Source of the DNA: Argonema galeatum A003/A1
GTDB taxonomy: Bacteria > Cyanobacteriota > Cyanobacteriia > Cyanobacteriales > Aerosakkonemataceae
DNA: 64,000 bases
Direction of reading: 5' to 3'
Assembly (NCBI RefSeq): GCF_023333595.1
Contig: NZ_JAIQZM010000004.1
Coordinates: 185,696 to 249,695, forward strand
The notes under the pieces: generated by a model
What the model was told of the DNA's origin: nothing
The model's input: the letters and a program-made list of their open reading frames with translations, nothing else
Database searches by the model: none
Made by a program: the position numbers and the translations under genes
In this document: in pieces, positions 18,577 to 26,803 of the stretch
Layout of the letters: each line of letters opens with the position of its first letter
Numbering within the stretch: the stretch's first letter is position 1

Positions 18577-18601
18577 AATGAAAGAGAGTCTGTGATATAA
18601 T
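18573..18601 (+). promoter_or_regulatory. Sigma-70-type promoter of the second DUF5678/protease pair
   Basis: TTGAAA (18573-18578), a 17-base spacer and a perfect TATAAT (18596-18601), 28 bases upstream of the ATG of copy 2. The -35 box overlaps the stop codon of copy 1, so copy 2 can be expressed on its own. Confidence 0.7.
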
Positions 18602-18628
18602 AGACTCGATTGGTACAGAATTAACATC

Positions 18629-18985
18629 ATGTACAACACACCAGAAGAATTTATAGTTGCTGCCGATAAAGAATTAGATCGCTATGACTGGAATGCCGCT
18701 TGGCAGATCGCAACCGAAGGTCTTAAACATTATCCAGAACACGCAGAACTTCAGAAATATGCCTATATTTTAGCTCCTCCCAAGATAACATCTGTAAACC
18801 GAGGCGGTCATCCAGAAATAGGCGCTAATCACGAATGGATGAAAAAAAACCGTTTGGAGTATAGAGGGCGCTGGGTGGCAATTAAAAACGGTCAGCTTTT
18901 GGCATCCGGCAAAAGTCACGATGAAGTAATCGCGGAGGTTGGCCCTGTCAAGAATACTGGTATACTTGTAACTGTACTTTACTGA
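18629..18985 (+). CDS. DUF5678-domain protein, copy 2
   Basis: 118 residues. By eye about 85-90% identical to copy 1 (MYNTPEEFIVAADKELDRYDWNAAW against MYNTPEEFIRAAAKEFDRGDWNAAW; the DUF5678 part is nearly identical). Differences cluster in the first helix. It overlaps the next start by one base (TGATG). It clearly arose by duplicating the pair at 17765-18576. Confidence 0.8.
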   Translation: MYNTPEEFIVAADKELDRYDWNAAWQIATEGLKHYPEHAELQKYAYILAPPKITSVNRGGHPEIGANHEWMKKNRLEYRGRWVAIKNGQLLASGKSHDEVIAEVGPVKNTGILVTVLY

Positions 18986-19437
18986 TGGTACTACTTTTTT
19001 CAAACGGGGATCTTTTTGCAACGGGCGCACTCAGATACGATTATCGTCCAGCAACAGAAACAGAAACTACAAATCGAATTATCTTTGAGGTAGAGATTCA
19101 AGGCGTTCCAACTATAGCTGTGGTTGATACTGGCGCACCCTATGTAATCTTAGCGCCAAAAGTTGCTTCAGATGCAGGGGTCGCTCCGGCTTCGGCACTG
19201 GAAAGAAAAACTATGTTGATTCGAGGTATGAGATTAGAGGGGTTTGTAGTTCGTTTGAATATAAAATTAAAAGCTCAATATGGTGAGGATTTGGATGTAG
19301 ACTCTACTGTGTTTGTGCCGGAGGTAGAGGAGTATTGGGGTAATTTTCCTTCTTTTATTGGGTTGACTGGATTTTTGGAGAGAATTAGGTTTGCGATCGA
19401 TCCTAGTACCGACACTTTTTATTTTGGGCAACTGTGA
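18985..19437 (+). CDS. Retropepsin-like aspartic protease, copy 2
   Basis: 150 residues, with the same DTGAPYVILAPKVASDAG active-site segment as copy 1. Most differences from copy 1 are in the first 45 residues (RYDYRPATETETTNRIIFEVE) and around LKAQYGEDLD. The C-terminal 50 residues are almost identical. The conserved active site with drifting surroundings suggests both copies remain functional. A hairpin follows seven bases later. Confidence 0.8.
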   Translation: MVLLFSNGDLFATGALRYDYRPATETETTNRIIFEVEIQGVPTIAVVDTGAPYVILAPKVASDAGVAPASALERKTMLIRGMRLEGFVVRLNIKLKAQYGEDLDVDSTVFVPEVEEYWGNFPSFIGLTGFLERIRFAIDPSTDTFYFGQL

Positions 19438-19443
19438 AAATGT

Positions 19444-19479
19444 CAGAAACCCGGTTTCGCAGGAGTTACCGGGTTTCTG
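19444..19479. terminator. 12-bp hairpin after the protease gene
   Basis: CAGAAACCCGGT (19444-19455) and its exact complement (19468-19479) around a 12-base loop. There is no T-run. The AGAAACCCGG core is a common cyanobacterial intergenic element; half of it is seen again near 22535. Confidence 0.6.
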
Positions 19480-19546
19480 GGAATCGCTACAAATCAAAAT
19501 ATCGCTGTAAAATAGATTGAGCCTGACCGAGAAGTTCAGTTTCTAA

Positions 19547-19849
19547 TTAGCCCAACTTTTGCACCAGTCTCGACTTGTCAAAGGTCATCGGGTCAACACA
19601 CACCAACAAACTATCTACCGCCAGACCATTTTCTGCTGATGACGGCACAAATACCACAACAGGAGAAATGCGGGGGTCATCAAGACGAGATGAGGTAAAG
19701 GGTAAAACTGTCACCTTGCTGCGTTGGAGATTAAACGCAGAAGCAGAAATCACTAAAGCTGGGCGTGTTTTGCGAATTTCTGTGCTTACTGATGGCTCAA
19801 ACCTGACTACCCAGATGCTTTCCAATCCATAATCGCTTGGTTCTGACAT
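19547..19849 (-). CDS. PemK/MazF-family toxin
   Basis: 100 residues. RKTRPALVISASAFNLQRSKVTVLPFTS and the closing DSLLVCVDPMTFDKSRLVQKLG match MazF/PemK endoribonucleases, which cut single-stranded mRNA at short sites. The Arg and Thr/Ser of the active site are in place. The ATG used overlaps the antitoxin gene by 43 bases; a TTG eight codons in would reduce the overlap and cannot be excluded. Confidence 0.85.
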   Translation of the reverse strand: MSEPSDYGLESIWVVRFEPSVSTEIRKTRPALVISASAFNLQRSKVTVLPFTSSRLDDPRISPVVVFVPSSAENGLAVDSLLVCVDPMTFDKSRLVQKLG

Positions 19850-20028
19850 TCCTCATCCCAACCTAAACCGAGTTCATCAACCAACTTACAAGCTAAAGCC
19901 AAGTCTTTATCTTCCTGCTGCTGTCGCCATTGTTGCAAGAGAGATTCAATCAGGGTGTTATGGTTATCAACCTTTTGGTCGATGTATCTCAGTAAGTCAT
20001 CTGGCAAAGAAATAGAGATTTGAACCAT
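19807..20028 (-). CDS. Ribbon-helix-helix antitoxin for the MazF-type toxin
   Basis: 73 residues: MVQISISLPDDLLRYIDQKVD is a ribbon-helix-helix DNA-binding start, followed by an acidic helical tail (EDKDLALACKLVDELGLGWDEE) that would bind the toxin. It precedes and overlaps the mazF-like gene, the standard order. Confidence 0.82.
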   Translation of the reverse strand: MVQISISLPDDLLRYIDQKVDNHNTLIESLLQQWRQQQEDKDLALACKLVDELGLGWDEECQNQAIMDWKASG

Positions 20029-20133
20029 TTGCTAGCGTTGGTCATAGCGTTGATAGTATGGTAGCAAAGATCGATGCGATCGCGCTTTGGAGTTTGGGGG
20101 GAAAGGGGCGATCGCACCCTGACTGTCTAATTA

Positions 20134-20661
20134 TTATCGAATTTGTTGTCTTAATTCTCGCAATCTCTCAAAAGTTTCTCGTCTGCGTTGGTCATTTGCT
20201 GGTTCAATTACACTATATTGAAAACTGTCATCCCAAGCAGCCCCGAAAACAAAACCGACACGAGCAATTACTAAATTTGAATAAAATCCCGCTGGTGATA
20301 CTGTTGTCGATCTCCAGGTGTCTTCGTGTAAAGTATATACTCTTGACCCTACAATCGTACCATAAAAAACACCTCCAAAGTCTCCCTGAAATAAATACAC
20401 TGGTATTCCTCTTGTGTCTTGTACTCCCGATCTATACTGCTGAACAATCCCAGCAAGATTTCTGAGGGCATTATTAGAAAGTCTTGCTTCTACTTGTCTG
20501 CAATTTGTTGGGTTGTTTGGGTCGCAGACGTAGCACTGACCGTTACTGTCGCAGCGTCCAATCAATGTTGGTCTACTCAAAACTTTCTCTGTAGAAATAG
20601 TTCCTACTGTTATTGATGTAAATAACAGTAACCCGGCTTTTAATAAATGTCCGCTCTTCAT
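20134..20661 (-). CDS. Secreted protein of unknown function
   Basis: 175 residues with a clear signal peptide (MKSGHLLKAGLLLFTSITVGTIS, cleavage near residue 29). The mature part has four early cysteines (GRCDSNGQCYVCDPNNPTNC), then a region with YLFQGDFGGVFYGTIVG. I do not recognise the family. It is probably lumenal, periplasmic or extracellular. Confidence 0.65.
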   Translation of the reverse strand: MKSGHLLKAGLLLFTSITVGTISTEKVLSRPTLIGRCDSNGQCYVCDPNNPTNCRQVEARLSNNALRNLAGIVQQYRSGVQDTRGIPVYLFQGDFGGVFYGTIVGSRVYTLHEDTWRSTTVSPAGFYSNLVIARVGFVFGAAWDDSFQYSVIEPANDQRRRETFERLRELRQQIR

Positions 20662-20909
20662 ATTTAAACTCCTTTCGACTCAAAACACTGGTTTATAAAC
20701 GATCTTCTCAGTATCTAGTATAAAAAAAGCCCCAGTATTTCCACTCCGGGCAAGCAAATCTCGCAAATAGATAAAAAACTTAACACTCGCTCAAAAGCCC
20801 GCGTTTTTAAAGGGGGTTGAGGGTACCACTACGTAAGTCCCCTAACCGCCAAGATCGATCGCTCCCCCCAGAAATGCGCTTCAATAGGTAGGGTAGTGGG
20901 GAGATTGAG

Positions 20910-22511
20910 ATGACACTGAAGCGGTTGATTTTAGGTTTGCTGACCATTGCGGTACTCTTCGTCGTTAGCCTTTCTTTAATAGGAAGTTGGAGTCAGCCGC
21001 AAATCCAAAGTCGTCTGGAACTGTACCAAACGAATTTTCTGCTGCACGCAGCCGAGTGGCAGGGCGAGATTGGCGAGGTTTCCAGTGGAAAATCGGCCCG
21101 TGAAGCCCTAATCGGCACTGAGCCTATCAAAGCTGCCCAAAAACAGTATCAAGAACTGCGGAAACAAGCCCAAACTAATCTGGAAAAAACCCGATCGCAA
21201 ATAGAACAATTCCAGAAGCCAGACAGTACGCCTTTACCAGCTGGAGAACCACCGCTGAAAGTCACTGCAAATCCTGACAGACCTGACTATCCCAGCCAGC
21301 AACCGTTGCAGGCGTCTATAAACGAGCTGGAACAGTTAATTAATGAGTTAGACCTAAGACTGGGGATTTTACAGGCTCGACAAGGACAAACTGAGGAGGC
21401 GCTCAAGACTTGGAAAGCGCAGATCGATCGCCCTACAACTGAAACCGATAAACAAGCAGTGGCAAAAACCGCTGCGATTTTGATTGGTTTGTGGAGCAAT
21501 CCACCCCGCATCCTACCAGATGCCCAGGAATTAATTCAAAAAAATTTAGACGGATGGTTCCGCTACCAGGCGTTAAGCCAACTTTATACATTCCAGCAAC
21601 GCCAAGACGCGCTAGCTAAACTCCAAGCAGCAGAACAGCAGATTGCTCAGCAATCTGTGGTGAAATTAGCAATTGTGGGAGCCTTACCGACGTTAGGGTT
21701 TTTGGTAGGCGTCGGACTGGTGATTTTTTTAGTTGTGCAGCGGCTACTCAAGGGAAAGGAATCCCTGTTATCTCAGAATAGCGATGTTTCTTGGTCAACT
21801 CCGTGGGATGCCGAGACGGTTTGGCAGGTGTTCGTCGTCGGTTTTTTTGGAATCCAGCTGCTAGTCTCTATTTTGTTACTTCCTGTGGCGTTTCGGTTGC
21901 TAAATCTCCAACCCTCTACTTTTGATTTAAGGGCTAGGGTGTTATCTGTTTTAGTGAGTTACGTGCTAGTGGCGCTAGGTGGAGTGTTAGTGGTGTATTT
22001 CTCTGTGAAATCATTTTTACCTTTACCAGAGGGATGGTTTCGCTTCGATCTGCTCGGTAACTGGTTTTTGTGGGGACTCGGCGGTTATTTTGTCGCTTTA
22101 CCGCTGGTGATTGCAGTGTCCCTGATTAACCAGCTTCTTTGGAAAGGACAGGGAGGGAGTAACCCGCTGTTGTCGCTGGCGCTAGAGGGGAAAGATGGGG
22201 TAGCGATCGCAATCTTCTTTGTCACAGCAGCTATTGCTGCGCCTCTGTTTGAGGAATTCCTGTTCCGAGGATTTCTCTTGCCATCCTTAACTCGTTATAT
22301 GCCAGTTTGGGGCGCAATTCTGGCGAGTAGCTTGCTATTTGCCGTTGCACACCTCAGTCTTTCCGAAGTGTTGCCGCTGACAACTTTGGGGATAGTGTTG
22401 GCAGTAGTTTATACGCGATCGCGCAATCTCCTCGCTCCCATGTTGCTCCACAGTCTTTGGAATAGCGGCACTCTGTTAAGTTTGTTTATTTTGGGCAGCG
22501 GCTCTAATTAG
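20910..22511 (+). CDS. CPBP-family intramembrane glutamic endopeptidase
   Basis: 533 residues. One N-terminal membrane helix, a soluble helical stretch (about 40-245, Gln-rich coiled-coil type), then about eight membrane segments. The CPBP (CAAX protease/bacteriocin-processing, ABI) motifs are present: PLFEEFLFRGFLLP (EExxxR), FAVAHLSLSEVLPL (catalytic His) and LLHSLWNSG. The long soluble insert is typical of the cyanobacterial/plastid branch. Possible roles are membrane-protein processing or stress responses. Confidence 0.88.
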   Translation: MTLKRLILGLLTIAVLFVVSLSLIGSWSQPQIQSRLELYQTNFLLHAAEWQGEIGEVSSGKSAREALIGTEPIKAAQKQYQELRKQAQTNLEKTRSQIEQFQKPDSTPLPAGEPPLKVTANPDRPDYPSQQPLQASINELEQLINELDLRLGILQARQGQTEEALKTWKAQIDRPTTETDKQAVAKTAAILIGLWSNPPRILPDAQELIQKNLDGWFRYQALSQLYTFQQRQDALAKLQAAEQQIAQQSVVKLAIVGALPTLGFLVGVGLVIFLVVQRLLKGKESLLSQNSDVSWSTPWDAETVWQVFVVGFFGIQLLVSILLLPVAFRLLNLQPSTFDLRARVLSVLVSYVLVALGGVLVVYFSVKSFLPLPEGWFRFDLLGNWFLWGLGGYFVALPLVIAVSLINQLLWKGQGGSNPLLSLALEGKDGVAIAIFFVTAAIAAPLFEEFLFRGFLLPSLTRYMPVWGAILASSLLFAVAHLSLSEVLPLTTLGIVLAVVYTRSRNLLAPMLLHSLWNSGTLLSLFILGSGSN

Positions 22512-22891
22512 TCTTTCGATTGCGTTCTAAGAAACCGGGTTTATGTTACTACACTTCAGGCAATTGAAAACCGCTGTATTGTAAATATCTCTGATTCGAT
22601 CGCGATGTCAACTGCCAAGTACAAAAAGCTTCTCTTTTTAATGCTTCTAGGTGTGTTAGGCGGCGGTTCTTTCACTGTTTTCTCCAACATAGAGATGAAC
22701 GTATTCCTGAAGGGGTAGGGATTGCTCCTAGTTCGGCTCACTGGTTTTGCGCCGATCTATCTGAGCTGTTTCGACGGTCGCGATCGCCAATCTTAAGTCG
22801 AGAACGGTTTTTTAAGAAAAGTTAACGTTTTTAAGGCGATTTCGCGTGACTTGACCTACGCTCTAAGGAGAGAGCTGCTTAGTGCTTAGGA
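22512..22891. other. Intergenic region upstream of the P-type ATPase
   Basis: 380 bases between two plus-strand genes. It holds half of the AAACCGGGTTT element near 22535 but no convincing ORF, hairpin or promoter that I can fix. A metal-responsive operator might be expected for the copper ATPase, but I could not identify one. Confidence 0.4.
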
Positions 22892-25510
22892 ATGGAAGTG
22901 TTGCAGTCAGTTGATGGATCTTCTAAGCCGCTGTCTCCGCAGACAGCGATATCTGGGCGGTTCGGCGCTAACGCTAACCCAACCGACCCGATGGAGACAA
23001 TTACTCTGGACGTGGGAGGGATGAAATGTGCCGGATGCGTGAAGGCTGTAGAGAATCAGCTGACACATTATCCCGGCGTTGTTTCAGCCTGTGTCAATCT
23101 AGTCACGGAGGTAGCAGTCTGCGAGGTAAAAGCCGGTGCGGTTGACCCGGCTGGTTTAGCCGAGAAATTGACAGAAGCTGGCTTTCCCACTCAACCCCGG
23201 TATTCTCAAACAAGAGATTCGATCTCGCCAACAGAACGGCATCGCCAGGAAATTAAGTCTTCTATTTGGCAGATTGCGATCGCAGCTATACTGATTTTTC
23301 TATCTGGGATGGGGCATTTCGCTCAACACTCCTGGTTTGCCGATCGTACCTCAATCCTCACCTCATTTTGGTTCCACTGGGGTTTGGCAACGGCCACCTT
23401 ACTGGGGCCGGGGCGATCGATCGTGGTAGATGGCTGGCGGGGATTGCGGCGACTGACACCCAATATGAATGCGCTGGTGGGATTGGGTGCTGTCACTGCT
23501 TATACTGCTAGTACGATAGCGCTGCTATTCCCCCAGTTGGGTTGGGAGTGCTTTTTTGACGAACCCGTAATGCTGTTGGGCTTTATCCTCTTGGGTCGGA
23601 CGTTGGAACAACACGCCAGAGGAAAGGCTGCCGCAGCATTTGAGGCATTGCTTTCTCTCCAGCCACGGATGGCCTGTTTAATTGCCGATCCAGACGATTT
23701 GAGATTGAAGGATGAAACTGAGCGATACGTTGCTATCTCTTTCGGAGACGCTTCGCCAACGCCATCTTCTGAAACCAACCAGCAGCCTAATAATCTAAAA
23801 TCCAAAATCCAAAATCCAAAATCGTTAGTCGAAATTCCCGCCTCAAGCGTGCGGGTGGGCGAATGCTTGCAGGTTTTGCCGGGAGAAAAAATACCCGTAG
23901 ATGGGCAAATTATCGCTGGTAGGACAACGGTGGATGAGTCGATGCTGACTGGTGAAGCAGTCCCGGTGCTGAAGCAGTGTGGAGATCTGGTGCAAGCAGG
24001 AACGCTGAATCAGTCGGGTGCGATCGCAATTCGAGCCACCCGTACTGGCAAGGATACCACCTTAGCCCAGATTGTAGCCCTCGTAGAAGCAGCCCAAACC
24101 CGCAAAGCACCAGTGCAGCAGCTGGCAGATACAGTCGCGGGGTATTTTACCTACGGCGTTATGGCAGCAGCGGCTTTAACGTTTCTCTTTTGGTATTTTA
24201 TCGGCACTCACGTTTGGCCTGATGTCCTTTTGGGGCATGGGGCATTGGGCATGGGGCATGGGGCGTTGGGTATGGAAACTACTCTTCACCAATCACCCCT
24301 TTTGTTGAGTTTGAAGTTGGCGATCGCAGTTTTAGTAGTTGCCTGTCCTTGTTCCTTGGGACTCGCCACACCAACCGCCATCCTGGTTGGCACCAGCATC
24401 GGGGCCGAGTTGGGACTCTTAATCAAAGGCGGGGATGTTTTAGAACGGGTATGCACTCTAGATACGGTGGTGTTTGACAAAACTGGCACTCTTACCACCG
24501 GCCATCCTACCGTCACCGATTGTCTTTCAGTTTCGGAACTGGGAGTGGGAGAGTGGGAGAGTGGGGGAGTGGGAGAGTGGGAGAGTGGGGGAGTATTTCT
24601 GTCTAATCTCTTGCCCAATGCCCAATGCCAATCATTACTTCAGCTGGCGGCGGCAGTAGAAAGCGGCACCTGCCATCCCTTAGCAACAGCTATTGTGGAG
24701 TCAGCCCAACGGCTGGGATTATCTATCCCGGTTGGCCAAGATTTCTACACAGAACCGGGTTTTGGAGTTCGTGCTGCGGTAGAAGGGCAGCAGGTTCTTG
24801 TCGGCACTCAGGACTGGCTTCTAGAGGCAGGAATTGCGATCGATTCCCCCCTACTAGAGCGAGCTAGAACACTGGCAGAAGCCGGTAAAACCCTGGTTTA
24901 CGTGGCATCTGATGGGGTTAGCTTAGGGCTGATCGCCGTTACCGACAATCTCAGACCGGACGCTAAGGCAGCTGCCGACGAGTTGCGGCGTCTGGGATTG
25001 CGAGTCATGATGCTGACTGGTGACAAGCCCGAAAGCGCCGTAGAAGTGGCGCGGATGTTGGGACTCGACCCAACTGACGTTTTGGCGGGAGTCCGCCCCG
25101 ATGGCAAAGCATCTGCGATCGCGACTTTGCAAACTCAGGGTCACCGAGTGGCTATGATCGGTGATGGAATAAATGATGCACCGGCACTAGCACAAGCGGA
25201 TGTGGGCATTGCCCTGCACGCTGGGACTGACATCGCCATTGAAAGCGCTCAGATTATCCTGATGCGCGATGCCGTAACCGACATCGTGGAATCGATTCAG
25301 CTCTCGCGTGCGACTTTTAATAAAATCCGCCAGAATTTATTTTGGGCACTTGCCTACAACACTTTGGGAATTCCCATTGCTGCCGGTGTCTTGCTGCCTA
25401 GCTTAGGCGTTGTTCTGAGTCCATCAGCCGCCGGTGCAATGATGGCCTTTAGTTCCGTCAGCGTTGTAACCAACTCACTTCTCCTGCGTCGTCTGCCTTG
25501 GCGTCGGTAA
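22892..25510 (+). CDS. Copper-type heavy-metal P1B ATPase
   Basis: 872 residues, about 110 more than typical PacS/CtaA. An HMA domain comes first with GMKCAGC (Cys46, Cys49); then eight membrane helices, the TGEA actuator motif, the ion-site CPC at 485-487, phosphorylated Asp529 in FDKTGTLTTGHPT, and GDGINDAPAL. It pumps Cu+ across the plasma or thylakoid membrane. Three in-frame repeat insertions explain the extra length: AATCCAA heptamers near 23793-23825, a GGGGCATGGGGCAT tract at 24231-24280 and a GAGTGGGA tract at 24541-24597. All fall in loops, so function is probably kept. An internal ATG at 22991 (METITLDVGG) may be the true start. PacS versus CtaA cannot be decided here. Confidence 0.92.
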   Translation: MEVLQSVDGSSKPLSPQTAISGRFGANANPTDPMETITLDVGGMKCAGCVKAVENQLTHYPGVVSACVNLVTEVAVCEVKAGAVDPAGLAEKLTEAGFPTQPRYSQTRDSISPTERHRQEIKSSIWQIAIAAILIFLSGMGHFAQHSWFADRTSILTSFWFHWGLATATLLGPGRSIVVDGWRGLRRLTPNMNALVGLGAVTAYTASTIALLFPQLGWECFFDEPVMLLGFILLGRTLEQHARGKAAAAFEALLSLQPRMACLIADPDDLRLKDETERYVAISFGDASPTPSSETNQQPNNLKSKIQNPKSLVEIPASSVRVGECLQVLPGEKIPVDGQIIAGRTTVDESMLTGEAVPVLKQCGDLVQAGTLNQSGAIAIRATRTGKDTTLAQIVALVEAAQTRKAPVQQLADTVAGYFTYGVMAAAALTFLFWYFIGTHVWPDVLLGHGALGMGHGALGMETTLHQSPLLLSLKLAIAVLVVACPCSLGLATPTAILVGTSIGAELGLLIKGGDVLERVCTLDTVVFDKTGTLTTGHPTVTDCLSVSELGVGEWESGGVGEWESGGVFLSNLLPNAQCQSLLQLAAAVESGTCHPLATAIVESAQRLGLSIPVGQDFYTEPGFGVRAAVEGQQVLVGTQDWLLEAGIAIDSPLLERARTLAEAGKTLVYVASDGVSLGLIAVTDNLRPDAKAAADELRRLGLRVMMLTGDKPESAVEVARMLGLDPTDVLAGVRPDGKASAIATLQTQGHRVAMIGDGINDAPALAQADVGIALHAGTDIAIESAQIILMRDAVTDIVESIQLSRATFNKIRQNLFWALAYNTLGIPIAAGVLLPSLGVVLSPSAAGAMMAFSSVSVVTNSLLLRRLPWRR

Positions 25511-25555
25511 AATCTCATGAAGGGAAGATTGTGGATTTCAGATTTTAGATTCAAT

Positions 25556-25683
25556 TGAATATGAAAATCTAAAATCTGAAATTCCGGTTATACCATTTTG
25601 CGTTAGACTTGCATGGTTTCACTTGACTGAAACTCTTTCGGATCGAGAGTTACTTCAATCTAAAATCTAAAATCTAAAATGGT
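25556..25683. repeat. AATCTAA heptamers
   Basis: Two short blocks (25563-25583 and 25658-25681) of AAAATCTAAAATCTG-type heptamers, with a complementary TTTTAGATT block just before at 25540-25552, so the RNA could fold. It lies in the gap before the FHA gene. Confidence 0.7.
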
Positions 25684-25783
25684 ATTATTTCCAAGTTGAC
25701 ACTACCGCTTTGAGTTCATGAGAACTATTTGACGCCGGGGTTGCAGCGGCCTTTAATTAATTCATTGCAGGATAAATTATTCA

Positions 25784-26209
25784 ATGGCTTTACCACAGGA
25801 ACACAACCATCTATTAATTGTTGAGGACGATAAGGGACGCAAGGAGTTCGTACTCACTAAGTCCGCTTATTCTATAGGTCGCGATCCGGATTGTAATATC
25901 CGTCTATACTCCCAGTTTGTCTCGCGCCGTCATGCGACGTTGCTACAGCAACCCAAAAAAGATGGAAGCTACTATTACCGCATTGTCGATGGCGATGGCA
26001 AAGGTAGGGCTAGTGCTAACGGACTCATAATTAACGGTCGCAAAAGTCCAGCTCATGACCTGAAAAATGAAGACGAAGTTGTCTTTGGTCCTCAGGTGAG
26101 AGCTATATACTACCAGCTTCGGCGAGATACCATGCCGTCAGGGCCTTTAGATGAGTTTGATATCACGCTGATTAACCCCGGTAGTATGTTTGATGAGCTA
26201 GAAGAGTGA
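25784..26209 (+). CDS. FHA-domain protein
   Basis: 141 residues, almost entirely one forkhead-associated domain: YSIGRDPDCNIRLYSQFVSRRHATL (the GR..., S.RHA phosphothreonine-binding residues) and a later NGLIINGRKSPAHDLKNEDEV. FHA proteins dock onto Thr-phosphorylated partners, so it probably links to a Ser/Thr kinase encoded elsewhere. Confidence 0.9.
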   Translation: MALPQEHNHLLIVEDDKGRKEFVLTKSAYSIGRDPDCNIRLYSQFVSRRHATLLQQPKKDGSYYYRIVDGDGKGRASANGLIINGRKSPAHDLKNEDEVVFGPQVRAIYYQLRRDTMPSGPLDEFDITLINPGSMFDELEE

Positions 26210-26250
26210 ATCTTTGCGGATTCAGCTAAACTAACCCAAGCTTTGTTTGA

Positions 26251-26613
26251 CTAAATCGTGGGTAGCTCTCCTGCTACATTTTCAACCAGTTGCCAATTGC
26301 GATTGCTTTCGATCGCCTGAGTTACCATGTCAAACATCTGGTGGCAGTGGTTGTCAATTTGCAGGGGCAATTCCTCATTTTTCATCACCAAAGTCATGCT
26401 AGTTTTTGTTGGGGTTGCGGTTGTTCGATCGATCAGCAGTTCGACAGTCACTAATTTGGGAAAGGAGACCTGCCCAGGGACTTCTCGCGCCATTATATAG
26501 TCAACGGTCTCATAAAGTATGTCCACGGGACAAGTCTTTAGAACTTCCACCAGCAATAGCCGAAGACGATCGAGGGGAAGGGCAACAGTGTACGAAGTAG
26601 TATAGCGAGCCAT
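26251..26613 (-). CDS. Conserved cyanobacterial protein of unknown function
   Basis: 120 residues starting MARYTTSYTVALPLDRLRLLLVEVL. No signal peptide, membrane segment or known motif. The alternating hydrophobic pattern (KLVTVELLIDRTTATPTKTSMTLVM) suggests a small alpha/beta domain. It converges on the FHA gene. Confidence 0.65.
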   Translation of the reverse strand: MARYTTSYTVALPLDRLRLLLVEVLKTCPVDILYETVDYIMAREVPGQVSFPKLVTVELLIDRTTATPTKTSMTLVMKNEELPLQIDNHCHQMFDMVTQAIESNRNWQLVENVAGELPTI

Positions 26614-26803
26614 AGAAAACCTCCGGCCTGGGACTCCAAGACTCTCTTATGATATCCGAACCTTAGTTGAGTGTTTTGAATGATTTCCAGCTTATAGTTA
26701 CAGGTTTTCTAGATAAGTATCGCACTTGCCAGGGTAAATGATTTATAGCCGGAATTTGCTCAAATAATACCAGACTGAGGCAATAATCTGATTGAATTTT
26801 TTG

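Noticed and set aside
22556..22741. Minus-strand frame of 61 codons
   Set aside because: No motif or ribosome site; lies in an intergenic region.
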